The notes below the pieces were generated by a model that did not search any database, was not told the origin of the DNA, and saw nothing but the letters and a program-made list of their open reading frames with translations. From positions 62,001 to 126,000 of the forward strand of contig JACHLF010000006.1 of the NCBI GenBank assembly GCA_014204435.1: a stretch of 64,000 nt of DNA. Direction: 5' to 3'. The position numbers were made by a program, and so were the translations under genes. The stretch comes from Mycobacteroides chelonae. Lineage in GTDB: Bacteria; Actinomycetota; Actinomycetes; Mycobacteriales; Mycobacteriaceae. Positions 33,535-42,370 of the stretch are shown piece after piece. Position 1 is the first letter of the stretch, and each line of letters starts with the position of its first letter.

Positions 33535-34734
33535 ATGAGCACTAGCCTTGACATCGCGGTAAACGGCACCAACTCGCCGGATTTCGACAACGTGCGGCGC
33601 GCATTCACGCTCAACTTCCTGGAGAACGACGAGCTCGGTGCGGCGGTTGCGATTTGGGTCGACGGAGAGCTTGTCGTCAACCTCTGGGCCGGTTGGGCCG
33701 ATGAGGCTCGAACCAGACCGTGGGCCGAAGACACCTTGGCTCCGGTGTATTCCGGCACCAAGGGCTTGATGAGCACCTGCGTCCATATGCTCATCGAGCG
33801 CGGGGTGCTAGATCTGCATGCGCCGGTCGCACGATACTGGCCCGAATTTGGCCAGGCCGGTAAGGAATCCATCACGCTGGCGATGGTGCTCGGGCACCGC
33901 TCGGGCGTGATCGGCCCCCGCGCCCGGTTGACGCCAGAGCAGGTAGCGAACTGGGACGAGGTCTGCGAGCACATCGCGCGGGCGACGCCCTGGTGGGAGC
34001 CTGGTACCGCCCAGGGCTACCACATGACGACCTTCGGGTTCATTCTCGGCGAGGTCGTCCGGCGCACCACAGGGAAAACGCTTGGGCAGTTCCTGCGTAC
34101 CGAGGTCGCCGAACCCTACGGACTCGATGTGCACGTCGGCTTGCCGCGCAGTGAGCACCACCGCTGTGCCGAACTCGTCAACAAGCCGTACCTGCGTGAC
34201 GTTTTCCGCGGCGCTCCGGGCGAATTCGACTGCATCACCGATCACCCGATGGCCGGTCCGCTGATCTCGGGTGACTTCATCCCCGACGATGAGATAGCGC
34301 GCAGGGATATCGCACTGTGGCGGGCGCTGGAGTTCCCCGGAACCAACGCACACGTTTCCGCACTGGGCATGGCCACCTTCTACAACGCCATGGCGCTGGG
34401 AAAGCTACTTAGCCACGAGCATATGGACGTGGTGCGAGTGTCGCAGGGAGGGTTCGACCCCGACCTCGTGTTGGGCCCCCGGGTAGCCAACCACGGGTGG
34501 GGGTTGGGCTACATGCTGAACCAGCGTTGCTATGCCGGACCCAACCAGAAGACTTTTGGGCACGGTGGATCTGGCGGTTCGTATGCGTTTGTCGATGTGG
34601 AGCACCGCATCGGCTACTCGTACGTGATGAACCAGTTCGATGTGACCAAGGCCGACGCCGATCCTCGTAGTGTGCGGCTGATTAACGAGCTCTACTCCAC
34701 GTTGGGGGTGTCGCCGGCAGGAGAGCTGCTGTGA
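33535..34734 (+). CDS. Serine hydrolase of the beta-lactamase (class C/EstB-like) family
   Basis: 399 residues. The catalytic Ser-x-x-Lys is YSGTKGLM (Ser73, Lys76), the second-motif tyrosine lies in GYHMTTFGF (about Tyr162) and a closing HGGSGGSYAF (about 342) replaces the KTG box. There is no signal peptide, so it is cytoplasmic and more likely an esterase or transesterase than a beta-lactamase. Its position between two acyltransferases suggests acyl transfer or trimming on the glycolipid made here. 15 bases follow the PapA-like stop; the next gene overlaps its stop (GTGA). Confidence 0.87.
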   Translation: MSTSLDIAVNGTNSPDFDNVRRAFTLNFLENDELGAAVAIWVDGELVVNLWAGWADEARTRPWAEDTLAPVYSGTKGLMSTCVHMLIERGVLDLHAPVARYWPEFGQAGKESITLAMVLGHRSGVIGPRARLTPEQVANWDEVCEHIARATPWWEPGTAQGYHMTTFGFILGEVVRRTTGKTLGQFLRTEVAEPYGLDVHVGLPRSEHHRCAELVNKPYLRDVFRGAPGEFDCITDHPMAGPLISGDFIPDDEIARRDIALWRALEFPGTNAHVSALGMATFYNAMALGKLLSHEHMDVVRVSQGGFDPDLVLGPRVANHGWGLGYMLNQRCYAGPNQKTFGHGGSGGSYAFVDVEHRIGYSYVMNQFDVTKADADPRSVRLINELYSTLGVSPAGELL

Positions 34735-36095
34735 CGGCGACGATTCCGGAGATTCAGGCCAGGCCGGCAGCGCCGGTCCCGGCGGATACCTATCTGGACT
34801 TCGTCGATCAAGCATCCTTCCTCGGGCTGCGGGCTACCGAATTGTCCACGCTAGGACAGATGGTCTGGATCTACGAACGCGATATCGACACCGATCGGCT
34901 GCGCAGATTTCACGCCAACCTCGGCCAAGGGTTGTTAGGTCGGCGAATTGAGCGTTCCTACTTGCCTTTTGGTCGACATCGTTGGGTACTTGATCCGACA
35001 TGTCATCCCATCGATGTCGAGCTTGCGCCACTGGCGCGTGCGGAATTGCAGGATTGGGTGCACCGGCATGCCCAGCTGCCGGTCGACCCCGAGCACGGTC
35101 CGTCCTGGAGACTCGGCGTCACGCGGTTCACCGACGGCGCCACTGCGGTTAGCCTGGTGGTCTCGCACAGCATTGCCGACGGAGTGGGAATGTGCAGGGC
35201 CATTGCCGATGCCGTCAACGGCATGACCCTCCCGATGGGCTATGAGGCACCACGGCCTGGCACGCGTTTCCGGCGCGCGCGAGAAGACGTGCGCCGTGCT
35301 AGACGTGATCTGCCGGATACCGTGCGGGCATTCCGTCAGGCCACCAAGATGTTGAGTTCGCGACGCCAAGACATCAAGCACGCGGGCCGGCCGGCGACCG
35401 AGGCGCACATCGGCCAGATACCGGCGGTTACGGTGTATCTGGACGAAAACCATTGGGATACACATGCACACGGCCGCGGTGGTACCAGCAATTCACTGGT
35501 GGGTGCCTTCGCGGCTCAGCTGGCTGCCAAGGTAGGCCGACTCGGTCCGGACGGTCGGGTCACCCTCTCAATGCCCGTCAACGAACGCACCGAGGGCGAT
35601 CGCCGCGCCAATGCCATGACCTCGGTGATGTTCCCGGTCGATCCGGCGGACCTGACCACCGATCTGAGCAGAATCCGCAGTGCCACCAAGAAGGTGCTCT
35701 GCGGGCTGCGCGACGCGCCGGACGAGAAGTGGGCGTTGTTGCCGTTGACACCGTACATCCCGAAGGCGGCAGCTCGCCGTCTCGCCGATGTCGCGCTGGA
35801 GTACAACGACTACCCAGTCGGATGCTCGAATGTGGGCCCACTGGACCCCGATGTCAATCGGCCCGACGGTACGCATGCCGACTACGTGTTCTGCAAGCTT
35901 GCCGAGCAGCGGGTGCGGCCCGATAAGGTGCTGAGCACCTATGGGCAACTCTTCGTGGCTTCTGGGAGGGTCAACCAACAGATCTTCCTGGCCGTCGTCG
36001 GATACCAACCCGGTGTGATCGAGTCACGTGCCGACCTGACCAACCTGCTGTCCGAGACGCTTGACGACTTCGGTCTGAACGGTGTGATCGAGTAG
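34731..36095 (+). CDS. WS/DGAT-like O-acyltransferase
   Basis: 454 residues from GTG 34731, coupled to the previous gene. The HHxxxDG-type active motif appears as SHSIADG (about 144-150) in AVSLVVSHSIADGVGMCRAI, and the N-terminal YLDFVDQASFLGLRATE resembles the opening of wax-ester/diacylglycerol acyltransferases. C-terminal landmarks are NSLVGAFAAQLAAKVGR and VTLSMPVNERTEGDRRANAM. Likely adds a fatty acyl chain to the glycolipid precursor. Two bases separate it from mmpL. Confidence 0.85.
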   Translation: MTATIPEIQARPAAPVPADTYLDFVDQASFLGLRATELSTLGQMVWIYERDIDTDRLRRFHANLGQGLLGRRIERSYLPFGRHRWVLDPTCHPIDVELAPLARAELQDWVHRHAQLPVDPEHGPSWRLGVTRFTDGATAVSLVVSHSIADGVGMCRAIADAVNGMTLPMGYEAPRPGTRFRRAREDVRRARRDLPDTVRAFRQATKMLSSRRQDIKHAGRPATEAHIGQIPAVTVYLDENHWDTHAHGRGGTSNSLVGAFAAQLAAKVGRLGPDGRVTLSMPVNERTEGDRRANAMTSVMFPVDPADLTTDLSRIRSATKKVLCGLRDAPDEKWALLPLTPYIPKAAARRLADVALEYNDYPVGCSNVGPLDPDVNRPDGTHADYVFCKLAEQRVRPDKVLSTYGQLFVASGRVNQQIFLAVVGYQPGVIESRADLTNLLSETLDDFGLNGVIE

Positions 36096-36097
36096 TC

Positions 36098-39000
36098 GTG
36101 GTGGACAACACAGGTGGTATCTACGGACTGATCGCGCGGGTCGTCCGCCGGGCCCCTGTTGTCGTTATCGGGGTGTGGGTCGGTCTAGCCGCGATCCTGG
36201 CGCTGACCGCGCCGTCATTGCAGAAGGCCATCGAGGAGCACCCGGTCGATCTGCTGCCCAAGGACGCTCCCGTTATGCAGACCACTCGGCAGATGGTCGA
36301 GTCTTTCCAGGAGTCGGGTGCACAGAACATCCTGCTGATCGTCCTCACCAACGAAAACGGGCTGACGCCCACCGACGAGCAGACCTATCGGGTGCTGGCC
36401 GCTCGGCTGCGCGAGGACACCCGCGATGTGAGCATGGTGCAGGACTTCATCACCAAACCGCTACTACGCGAGATGATGTCGAGTACGGACGGTAAGGCCT
36501 GGTACTTGCCGGTGGGATTGCAGGGTGAACTGGCTTCTCCTGAATCCGGCAAGGCTTATCTCGGCGCGCTCAGGATTATTAGGGACTCCACTGCCGGGAC
36601 CACCCTCACTGCCTTCATGACGGGGCCCACGGCCACGGTCGGGGACTTGACGGTGGTGGGAGAGCGCGATCTGCATAAGGTCGAAATCACGACCGCTGTT
36701 CTGGTTCTTCTGATCTTGCTGATCGTCTATCGCAACCCGGTGACGATGATGTTGCCCCTCATCGTGGTGGGCGTCTCGCTGGGTATCGCGCAGGCCGCCG
36801 TCGGCGGTCTGGCACAGATGGGCCTGAGCATCTCCAATCAGACACTGACCTTCATGGCCGCGATGATGATGGGCGCGGGCGTCGACTACGCAGTTTTCCT
36901 CATTAGCCGGTATCACGAATACGTCAAGCAGGGCATGGATTCTGATAGCGCGGTGGCCGCCGCGCTGGAATCCATCGGTAAGGTGATCGCGGCCTCGGCC
37001 GCGACGGTGGCGGTCACGTTCCTGGGCATGGGCTTCACCAAGCTGGGGATCCTGTCCACCATTGGTCCGGCGCTGAGCGTGTCCATCCTGATCGGCTTCG
37101 TGGCCTCGGTGACCTTCCTGCCCGCGGTGCTGGTGCTGGTGGGGCGCCGTGGCTGGGTGAAGCCGAGAAAGGCGTACGCGAACAAGATTTGGCACCGCTC
37201 GGGCATCAACATCGTCAAACGTCCGGGTGCGCACCTGGCGGTCAGCCTGGTCATCCTGATCATCCTGGCAACCTGCGGCGCGATGGTGAAATTCGGGTAC
37301 GACGACCGCAAGAACCTGCCGGCGTGGGCCGACAGCAACTTGGGCTATGCCGCCATCGAGAAGCACTTCCCGGTGAACTCGACGCTTCCGCAATACCTTT
37401 ACATCAAGTCGCCCCATGATCTGCGTACCCCGCGCGGGCTGGCGGATCTGGAGCAGATGGCCGCACGGGTGAGCCAGGTGCCTGGCGTGGACAAGGTGCG
37501 GGGTATCACCCGCCCCACCGGTGAACCGCTGGAAGAGGCCAAGCTGTCGTTCCAGGCCGGCGAGGTCGGCGGGAAGCTGGGCGACGCGTCGAACCTTATC
37601 GATGCCCGTAGCAGAGACCTGGACAAGCTGGCGGCAGGCGGACACACGCTGGCGGACAAGCTCGGTCAGGTCCGGGACTCGGTGAAGAACTCGCTGGGTA
37701 CCGCGCGAGCGCTGGTCGAAGTGCTGGCTCAGCTGCGCGGCAGCGGTAAGACAGGCACGCTGGCAGATCTGGGTTCGGTGGACAAGCTGGTCACCAGCAT
37801 GCATTCGCTGGGAGACGTGATCGAGTCGAATGCCCAGAGCGCCAGCGAGGTCTACGGTTGGATCGAGCCGGTCGCACGTGTGTTGGTCGGCAACCCGGCC
37901 TGCGACATGGATCCGGCCTGCCGGTCCTCCCGCGAGGAGATGAACCGATTCCTGGAGACCAAACAAGATGGCACCAGGGACCGGATCGTCGAGCTAGGGC
38001 GCGAGCTCAAGGCCGTCGACAACGACAAACAGATCACCGCCACCATCGCGCGGCTACGTACCGCGCTGAACTCCATCGACACTAGTCTGCGCCGATTGGG
38101 TCTGGCCGACTCCTACGGCGTCCAGCAGAGGTTCGCCGAAGTCCTCACCGGAGTGAACTCGCTGGCCGACGGCAGTGCGCAACTGGCCGAGGGCGTACAG
38201 ATGCTGGTGGATCAAACCAAGCAAATGGGCGGCCAGTTGGGCGATGCCTCGACGCTCCTGGTCGCGGCCAAGCGCGACGCGGCACCCGGATCGATGTCCG
38301 GTTTCTACATCCCGCAGCAGGTGCTCACCCAAGATTCGTTCAAAACTGCTGCGGCGGCGTTTGTCTCGGCTGACGGGCATGCGGTGCGGTACCTGGTGCA
38401 GAGCAACCTGAATCCTTTCAGTCCAGAGGCCATGGATCAGGTCCGCGCCATCCAGGACGCGGCGCGCAGCGCGCAACCGAACACCACACTCTCGGATGCG
38501 TCCATCTCGATGGCCGGCTTGTCGGCGATGTACAACGACATCCGCAACTACTACAACCACGACCTGCGATTCATCATCGTGTTGACGGTCATCGTGGTGC
38601 TGCTGATCCTCGTCGCGCTGCTGCGGGCAATCGTGGCACCGCTGTATCTCATTGGTTCGGTGATCATTTCGTATGCCTCGGCGGTGGGCATCGGGGTTAT
38701 CGCCTTCCAATTTATCGGTGGCGAACCATTGAGCTGGAGTGTGCCCGGAATGGCGTTCATCGTGTTGGTGGCGGTGGGCGCGGACTACAACCTGTTGTTC
38801 ATCTCCCGCATCCGCGATGAATCGCCGGACGGTGTCCGCTCCGGCGTCATCAAGACGGTGAAGTCGACGGGTGGTGTGATCACCTCTGCCGGAGTCATTT
38901 TCGCTGCGTCGATGTTCGGCCTACTGATCGGGAACCTGCGGTCGATGGTCGAAGCGGGCTTCATCATCGGGATGGGTCTGCTCCTGGACACGTTCCTGGT

Positions 39001-39223
39001 GCGCACCATCACCATTCCCGCCCTGGTGGTGCTGTGTGGGCAGGCCAACTGGTGGCCCTCGGCGATCGTGGAACCCTGGTTCCGTAGATACTTCTCGCGC
39101 TTCAAGCGGGCGGGCGCTGGCCGGGAACCGGATGAGGCATGCGAACCTATTGGTGACGAGGCGTCACCCGGGAAGCAGCCGATGTCCGCTTCCCGTGAAG
39201 CCGAGCTTGTAGGCCATCGATGA
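36098..39223 (+). CDS. mmpL8: MmpL-family RND lipid transporter (MmpL8 of M. abscessus-like)
   Basis: 1041 residues from GTG 36098. The twelve-helix RND layout is visible, with helix 1 at about 15-36 (APVVVIGVWVGLAAILALT) and helix clusters near 190-345 and 810-990. The proton-relay Asp-Tyr pairs are in GAGVDYAVFLISRYHEYV (about 263) and VGADYNLLFISRIRDE (about 897). The second periplasmic domain (about 480-730) is rich in heptad-like Leu/Ala (LGDASNLIDARSRDLDKL onward), the coiled-coil domain of cluster I MmpL proteins. I recall MmpL8 (MAB_0855) of M. abscessus as needed for export of glycosyl diacylated nonadecyl diols; identity here is inferred from operon and genomic context. Confidence 0.85.
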   Translation: MVDNTGGIYGLIARVVRRAPVVVIGVWVGLAAILALTAPSLQKAIEEHPVDLLPKDAPVMQTTRQMVESFQESGAQNILLIVLTNENGLTPTDEQTYRVLAARLREDTRDVSMVQDFITKPLLREMMSSTDGKAWYLPVGLQGELASPESGKAYLGALRIIRDSTAGTTLTAFMTGPTATVGDLTVVGERDLHKVEITTAVLVLLILLIVYRNPVTMMLPLIVVGVSLGIAQAAVGGLAQMGLSISNQTLTFMAAMMMGAGVDYAVFLISRYHEYVKQGMDSDSAVAAALESIGKVIAASAATVAVTFLGMGFTKLGILSTIGPALSVSILIGFVASVTFLPAVLVLVGRRGWVKPRKAYANKIWHRSGINIVKRPGAHLAVSLVILIILATCGAMVKFGYDDRKNLPAWADSNLGYAAIEKHFPVNSTLPQYLYIKSPHDLRTPRGLADLEQMAARVSQVPGVDKVRGITRPTGEPLEEAKLSFQAGEVGGKLGDASNLIDARSRDLDKLAAGGHTLADKLGQVRDSVKNSLGTARALVEVLAQLRGSGKTGTLADLGSVDKLVTSMHSLGDVIESNAQSASEVYGWIEPVARVLVGNPACDMDPACRSSREEMNRFLETKQDGTRDRIVELGRELKAVDNDKQITATIARLRTALNSIDTSLRRLGLADSYGVQQRFAEVLTGVNSLADGSAQLAEGVQMLVDQTKQMGGQLGDASTLLVAAKRDAAPGSMSGFYIPQQVLTQDSFKTAAAAFVSADGHAVRYLVQSNLNPFSPEAMDQVRAIQDAARSAQPNTTLSDASISMAGLSAMYNDIRNYYNHDLRFIIVLTVIVVLLILVALLRAIVAPLYLIGSVIISYASAVGIGVIAFQFIGGEPLSWSVPGMAFIVLVAVGADYNLLFISRIRDESPDGVRSGVIKTVKSTGGVITSAGVIFAASMFGLLIGNLRSMVEAGFIIGMGLLLDTFLVRTITIPALVVLCGQANWWPSAIVEPWFRRYFSRFKRAGAGREPDEACEPIGDEASPGKQPMSASREAELVGHR

Positions 39224-39310
39224 TGACCGCGAGCCCGTCTTCGAAATCGGCGTCGAAGTCCGGTTCATTGAGCTCGGAGAAGGCCTGCGCCACAGTGGGA
39301 TGCGGAGTCA
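39147..39310 (-). pseudogene. C-terminal remnant of a TetR-type regulator
   Basis: A minus-strand frame reads PTVAQAFSELNEPDFDADFE, then DGLAVIIDGLQARL, ending at a TAG (39149-39147) inside the mmpL 3' end. This is the usual last helix of a TetR regulator (acidic stretch followed by a GLxxxIxGL helix). No DNA-binding domain precedes it; the upstream part is replaced by unrelated sequence. About 75 bases overlap mmpL. Interpreted as the tail of a deleted regulator gene. Confidence 0.5.
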
Positions 39311-39337
39311 ATATCGATAACGATGCTAAGGAGTTTC

Positions 39338-39433
39338 ATGACCGAGCATGCGATTGTTATGCGGCCGGACGGATATGTCGCGTGGGTGGGCCAGGAGTCC
39401 GACGAGGTGCTTCGTGACGCGCTGACCCGATGA
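39338..39433 (+). pseudogene. C-terminal remnant of an FAD aromatic hydroxylase
   Basis: 31 codons: MTEHAIVMRPDGYVAWVGQE then SDEVLRDALTR. The VMRPDGYVAWVG text is the hallmark C-terminus of PheA/MhpA-type flavin monooxygenases (LVRPDGxVAW). Although an ATG with AAGGAG upstream exists, the product lacks every catalytic part. It faces away from the TetR remnant, so a regulator-hydroxylase pair seems to have been deleted here, leaving only the two ends. Confidence 0.5.
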
Positions 39434-39458
39434 GTGGGGTCAGCGTCTCGGGCGTAGT

Positions 39459-40454
39459 GTGGCGCAGGTGGTCGAGACACTGGAGTTCGGAGTCTTTATC
39501 CCGCAGGGCTGGCGCCTGGATCTGGTCGGCATAGCGCCCGACCGTCAATGGGACGTCATGCGCGATCTGGTGCTGTATGCGGAGAGCGGCCCCTGGGACT
39601 CGGTGTGGGTCTACGACCACTTCCATACCGTGCCGGTGCCCACCGACGAGGCCACCCACGAGGCGTGGACGTTGATGTCCGCCTTCGCTGCCGTGACCTC
39701 ACGGATCAAGCTGGGGCAGATGTGCACGGCGATGGGATACCGAAATCCGGTGTACTTGGCCAAGATCGCCGCCACCGTGGACATCATCTCCGGTGGTCGC
39801 ACCCAGATGGGTATCGGTGGCGGCTGGTACGAGCACGAGTGGCGCGCATACGGCTACGGCTTCCCCGGTGCCGCCGAGCGCCTGGGCAGACTGCGTGAGG
39901 GCGTTCGCGTCATGCGCGACGCCTGGCGCGATGGGCGCGTCAGCCTGGATGGCACGTATTACCAGGTGGATGACGCCATCGTGGCGCCCAAGCCGTTGCA
40001 GCCCAACGGAATCCCGCTGTGGATTGCCGGTGGCGGCGAGAAGGTCACGTTGCGGATCGCGGCCCGCTACGCGCAGTACACCAACTTCGGTCAGAGCCCC
40101 GAGGAGTTCGATCACAAGTCGAAAATTCTTGCGGCACACTGTAAGGACATCGGCACCGATTTCGATGCGATTGTCCGGAGCGTCAACATCAACGTTGTCG
40201 CCGGCACCGATGAGGCCGAGGTCGCCGATCGGTTGGCGGCCATCCGGGCACGGCTCGTCCCGATCGTCGGCGAGGACGTCGCCGACGCCACGGTGGGTAA
40301 CCTGGCCGCGACCGCCGGCACTCCGGAGCAGATCGCCGAGCGGCTGACCGAGTTCCGCCGATTGGGGCTGGGTTATGCGATATGCAACTTCCCGGAGGCG
40401 GCCTACGACCGTTCCGGTATCGACTTGTTTGTGCGCGAGGTCATTGGGGTCTAG
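39459..40454 (+). CDS. F420-dependent LLM-class oxidoreductase
   Basis: 331 residues from GTG 39459. Luciferase-like TIM-barrel protein; mycobacterial members use coenzyme F420. Landmarks are EFGVFIPQGWRLD at strand 1, DSVWVYDHFHTVP, the conserved LGQMCTAMGYRNPVYLAKIAAT followed by DIISGGRTQMGIGGGWYEHE (F420-binding loop), and PLWIAGGGEKVTLRIAARYA. Substrate unknown. It lies just after the two gene remnants and 41 bases before an SRPBCC gene on the same strand. Confidence 0.9.
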   Translation: MAQVVETLEFGVFIPQGWRLDLVGIAPDRQWDVMRDLVLYAESGPWDSVWVYDHFHTVPVPTDEATHEAWTLMSAFAAVTSRIKLGQMCTAMGYRNPVYLAKIAATVDIISGGRTQMGIGGGWYEHEWRAYGYGFPGAAERLGRLREGVRVMRDAWRDGRVSLDGTYYQVDDAIVAPKPLQPNGIPLWIAGGGEKVTLRIAARYAQYTNFGQSPEEFDHKSKILAAHCKDIGTDFDAIVRSVNINVVAGTDEAEVADRLAAIRARLVPIVGEDVADATVGNLAATAGTPEQIAERLTEFRRLGLGYAICNFPEAAYDRSGIDLFVREVIGV

Positions 40455-40495
40455 CCCCATTGTTTACGGCCTGACCGATACCGTAAGTTACGGGA

Positions 40496-40981
40496 ATGCC
40501 TTCTCTTGACGCAGTCGATGAAGCCTTCCTGTCCAGTGCTCCGGTGCGAGCTAGCCACACCATCTCTGTGCCGGTATCCGCCGAGACGGTGTGGCGCGAG
40601 CTGACCAACGACACCACGCTCCGCTGGTTGGCGCCGGGGATCAAGGTGGTGTGGGGTAACCCCCGCGCCGGGGTCGGCGCGGTCCGCAAGATCGGGCCCG
40701 CGGTGGGGCCCAAAGTGAATGAGCACTACTTCCTCTGGGAGGAAGGCAAGCGGAAGGCGTTCTACGTGACCAGCATGCCGGTGCCGGTGCCCGGCTTGCG
40801 TGCCTTCGCCGAGGATTACATCGTGACGCCCACCGATCGTGGTGCCGACTTCACCTGGCTCTGGGCCATCGACGGCACCGGCCCTATTCGCAATGCCACC
40901 CCTGCGGTGAACGCCATCGTCGGCTTTTCGATGAAGCGCACCCAGAAGTACTTCGAGAAGCTCGCCGCGTCCAGGGTGTAG
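40496..40981 (+). CDS. SRPBCC-family protein
   Basis: 161 residues, start ATG 40496. The helix-grip pattern begins ASHTISVPVSAETVWRELTN, continues LRWLAPGIKVVW and closes with a C-terminal amphipathic helix (NAIVGFSMKRTQKYFEKLA). These proteins hold hydrophobic ligands in an internal cavity. Nearest relatives are mycobacterial cyclase/dehydrase-annotated proteins without proven activity. Same strand as, and 41 bases behind, the LLM oxidoreductase. Confidence 0.82.
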   Translation: MPSLDAVDEAFLSSAPVRASHTISVPVSAETVWRELTNDTTLRWLAPGIKVVWGNPRAGVGAVRKIGPAVGPKVNEHYFLWEEGKRKAFYVTSMPVPVPGLRAFAEDYIVTPTDRGADFTWLWAIDGTGPIRNATPAVNAIVGFSMKRTQKYFEKLAASRV

Positions 40982-41004
40982 TACGGCGCCCGTACAGTGG
41001 GTCT

Positions 41005-42357
41005 GTGCGCGCTACGGCCCTTCTGTTGGCGTTGATTGTGCTGGTGTCTGGTTGCGCACCGGCCCGCCCGCGGACCGATGCCGCCGCGCACAATCCCTGT
41101 GATGCAGGCCAGTACTGGACGCGGTACTACAACAACACCGATCAGTCGGGGACCGCGGTGCTGGCACGGTGCGAGTACTCCGTCGGCGGGAACTTCGCGG
41201 GATCTCCGGCGCCCGGGGTGAATGCCGACCGGTTCTCGGCCGATGCCACCGGTTCCTTGCGATTCCCGGTGACGGGCCAGTATCAGATCGCCTCGATGAG
41301 TGGTGGCGTCATAGCGCGCGTGTGGCTCGACGACGAGCAGATCTTCGATCACGCCAACACGCGTGACTGGGGGACCGACCTGGCCACCCGCACCGTCGAG
41401 GCCGGACTGCATACCGTCCGCGTCAGCTACTCCAGCGCCAGTGGCCCTGCCGTACAAGAATTCTCGGTTTCCCAAGCCGCGCCCGGCCAGGGGGCCGTGA
41501 ACGGCCACTATTTCGCGGCCAACTCGTTTCTGAACCAACCCCTCCCGTCGAATCCGGCGGTGGACCCGCGCTCGCCGAATTGGATTGCCATGCTGGTGAA
41601 TCACCCGGATGTCAAGGCCATCGACGTCAACGAGGACATCTGGACCACCGCCGTGTATCACGCACCTGCGGGTACCCCGACTCGGACCGTCACGGTGCGC
41701 AACAGCGGAAAGTCGATCGAGGTGCCGTACCTGCCACACTATCGGCCCACGCAGGACACCGATGCGCATATCGCGATCATCGACGACACCAACGGGTGTG
41801 AGTACGAATTCCAGTCCTTCAAAACGGATTCCATGTCCGCGATCGCGCAGGCCACCTACCGGGTGAACACCGGATCCGGCGGGCACGTCAGTGGTCCGGC
41901 GCATTCGGGAGGCGAACTGTCCTATCTCGCCGGGTTGATAACACCGGAAGACGTGCAGGCCGGCGTGATCGACCACGCGCTGCGGTTTGCCATCCCGATC
42001 AACGCACCCACGTATGTCTACCCGGGCACGAGGTCGGACGGCACCGTCGCGGGCGGGGTGCCCGAAGGCATACGGATTCAGCTGGATCCGTCCCTGGACC
42101 TCAGAACATGGAATCTGAGCCCCTTCCAGCGGATGGTCGCGACGGCGTTGCAGAAGTACGGGGCATTCGACGCCGATGTCGCCAAGACCTTCTCGTTGAC
42201 GGCGCGAAGCGTGATCGACGGAAGCCAGTACTCCACGCGGATCGATGACCTGCCCCGCGAATTGATCCGGCATCTTCGGTTCCTGACACCGTCGATCAGC
42301 TCCACGGACATCCAACTCGATACCGCGGCCGACGGGGGATGTCGCCAGCAGCACTAA
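41005..42357 (+). CDS. Large lipoprotein with PA14-like N-terminal domain
   Basis: 450 residues from GTG 41005. Signal with lipobox VSGC (ATALLLALIVLVSGCAPA). Residues about 32-155 look like a PA14-type beta domain: GQYWTRYYNNTDQSGTAVLA, NADRFSADATGSLRFPVTGQ, ARVWLDDEQIFDH and AGLHTVRVSYSSASG. The remaining 290 residues form a separate domain (YFAANSFLNQPLPSNP, HIAIIDDTNGCEYEFQSF, GLITPEDVQAGVIDHALRFA, PEGIRIQLDPSLDL) that I cannot assign; a related text occurs in actinobacterial exported proteins with carbohydrate-active neighbours. PA14 domains bind glycans, so a cell-surface sugar-binding or -cleaving role is inferred. Confidence 0.75.
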   Translation: MRATALLLALIVLVSGCAPARPRTDAAAHNPCDAGQYWTRYYNNTDQSGTAVLARCEYSVGGNFAGSPAPGVNADRFSADATGSLRFPVTGQYQIASMSGGVIARVWLDDEQIFDHANTRDWGTDLATRTVEAGLHTVRVSYSSASGPAVQEFSVSQAAPGQGAVNGHYFAANSFLNQPLPSNPAVDPRSPNWIAMLVNHPDVKAIDVNEDIWTTAVYHAPAGTPTRTVTVRNSGKSIEVPYLPHYRPTQDTDAHIAIIDDTNGCEYEFQSFKTDSMSAIAQATYRVNTGSGGHVSGPAHSGGELSYLAGLITPEDVQAGVIDHALRFAIPINAPTYVYPGTRSDGTVAGGVPEGIRIQLDPSLDLRTWNLSPFQRMVATALQKYGAFDADVAKTFSLTARSVIDGSQYSTRIDDLPRELIRHLRFLTPSISSTDIQLDTAADGGCRQQH

Positions 42358-42370
42358 TCTGGTAACGCTG

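Noticed and set aside
36464..37966. 500-codon minus-strand frame opposite mmpL
   Set aside because: His/Gln/Arg-rich shadow of the transporter gene without recognisable motifs.
40816..42354. 512-codon minus-strand frame
   Set aside because: Covers the SRPBCC and lipoprotein genes on the opposite strand; composition and lack of motifs mark it as a shadow.
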